From: JABCPE02 sp963518845
GTDB taxonomy: Bacteria > Bacteroidota > Bacteroidia > Flavobacteriales > Weeksellaceae
Length of the DNA: 29,605 nucleotides
Reading direction: 5' to 3'
Assembly (NCBI GenBank): GCA_963518845.1
Contig: CAUQKV010000020.1
Location: 1-29,605, forward strand
The notes beneath the pieces are model-generated. The model was not told where the DNA came from, did not search any database, and worked only from the letters and a program-made list of their open reading frames with translations. Of this stretch, positions 29,595-29,605 are shown one piece after another (position 1 is the first letter of the stretch; the number at the start of each line of letters is the position of its first letter). Both the position numbers and the translations under genes were made by a program.

Positions 29595-29605
29595 TAATCA
29601 CTCCT

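Noticed and set aside
1..29605. CRISPR arrays, insertion sequences, prophage genes, toxin-antitoxin or defence systems
   Set aside because: No regularly spaced repeats, transposase or integrase motifs, or defence-type domains are present; the region reads as core chromosome.

Overview
The window looks like chromosomal core sequence from a low-GC Bacteroidota, most likely order Flavobacteriales (a Weeksellaceae/Chryseobacterium-like relative is my best guess; the genus cannot be fixed from this sequence). The grounds are GldJ and PorV of the type IX secretion / gliding system, a phosphate-selective-type porin, a Bacteroidota-style TamB, short lipoprotein signals, and many promoters of the Bacteroidota form TTTG-N19-20-TAnnTTTG. 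Shine-Dalgarno sequences are largely absent.

Layout. 16-3167: a plus-strand run of a UbiA-family prenyl/phosphoribosyl transferase, a HAD-IB phosphatase-like protein, a small secreted protein and a NifS-like cysteine desulfurase. 3233-5671: thioredoxin, two identical tRNA-Asp genes in tandem, and lysS. 5716-10157: murF and gldJ on the minus strand, then porV divergent on the plus strand; porU, often found between gldJ and porV, is not here. 10209-13994: an M14 peptidase plus phosphopantetheinyl transferase pair (minus), a TerC-family membrane protein (plus) and an XRE-type regulator (plus). These last promoters share a repeated TTTACAnnTGTAAA-like palindrome. 14114-18993: rplS, phoH (minus), a SAM-hydrolase family gene, a DUF1599 gene (minus), folP and kbl. 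19046-22423: a porin O/P (minus) divergent from a lipoprotein beta-carbonic anhydrase (plus), then a thermonuclease-like secreted nuclease and an Lrp/AsnC regulator (both minus). 22521-29518: a very large tamB (minus) whose start codon is one base from that of tsaD (plus), then a small Ala/Glu-rich lipoprotein (minus) and rsmE (plus).

Transcription layout. Convergent pairs are mostly separated by a single bidirectional hairpin terminator, in which the stop codon of one gene often lies in the T tract. Divergent pairs often have back-to-back -7 boxes. Several -7 boxes (murF, folP, tsaD, the XRE gene) sit only 3-5 bases before the start codon, which predicts leaderless mRNAs.

There is no CRISPR array, insertion sequence, prophage or obvious defence or biosynthetic island. 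The most unusual signal is the repeated palindrome around the TerC/XRE region, which suggests a small self-regulated circuit built on operator-promoter hybrids. Second-tier points are a beta-carbonic anhydrase predicted to be exported to the cell surface, a SAM-hydrolase homologue that appears to lack the family's usual active-site histidine, and the gldJ/porV rearrangement.
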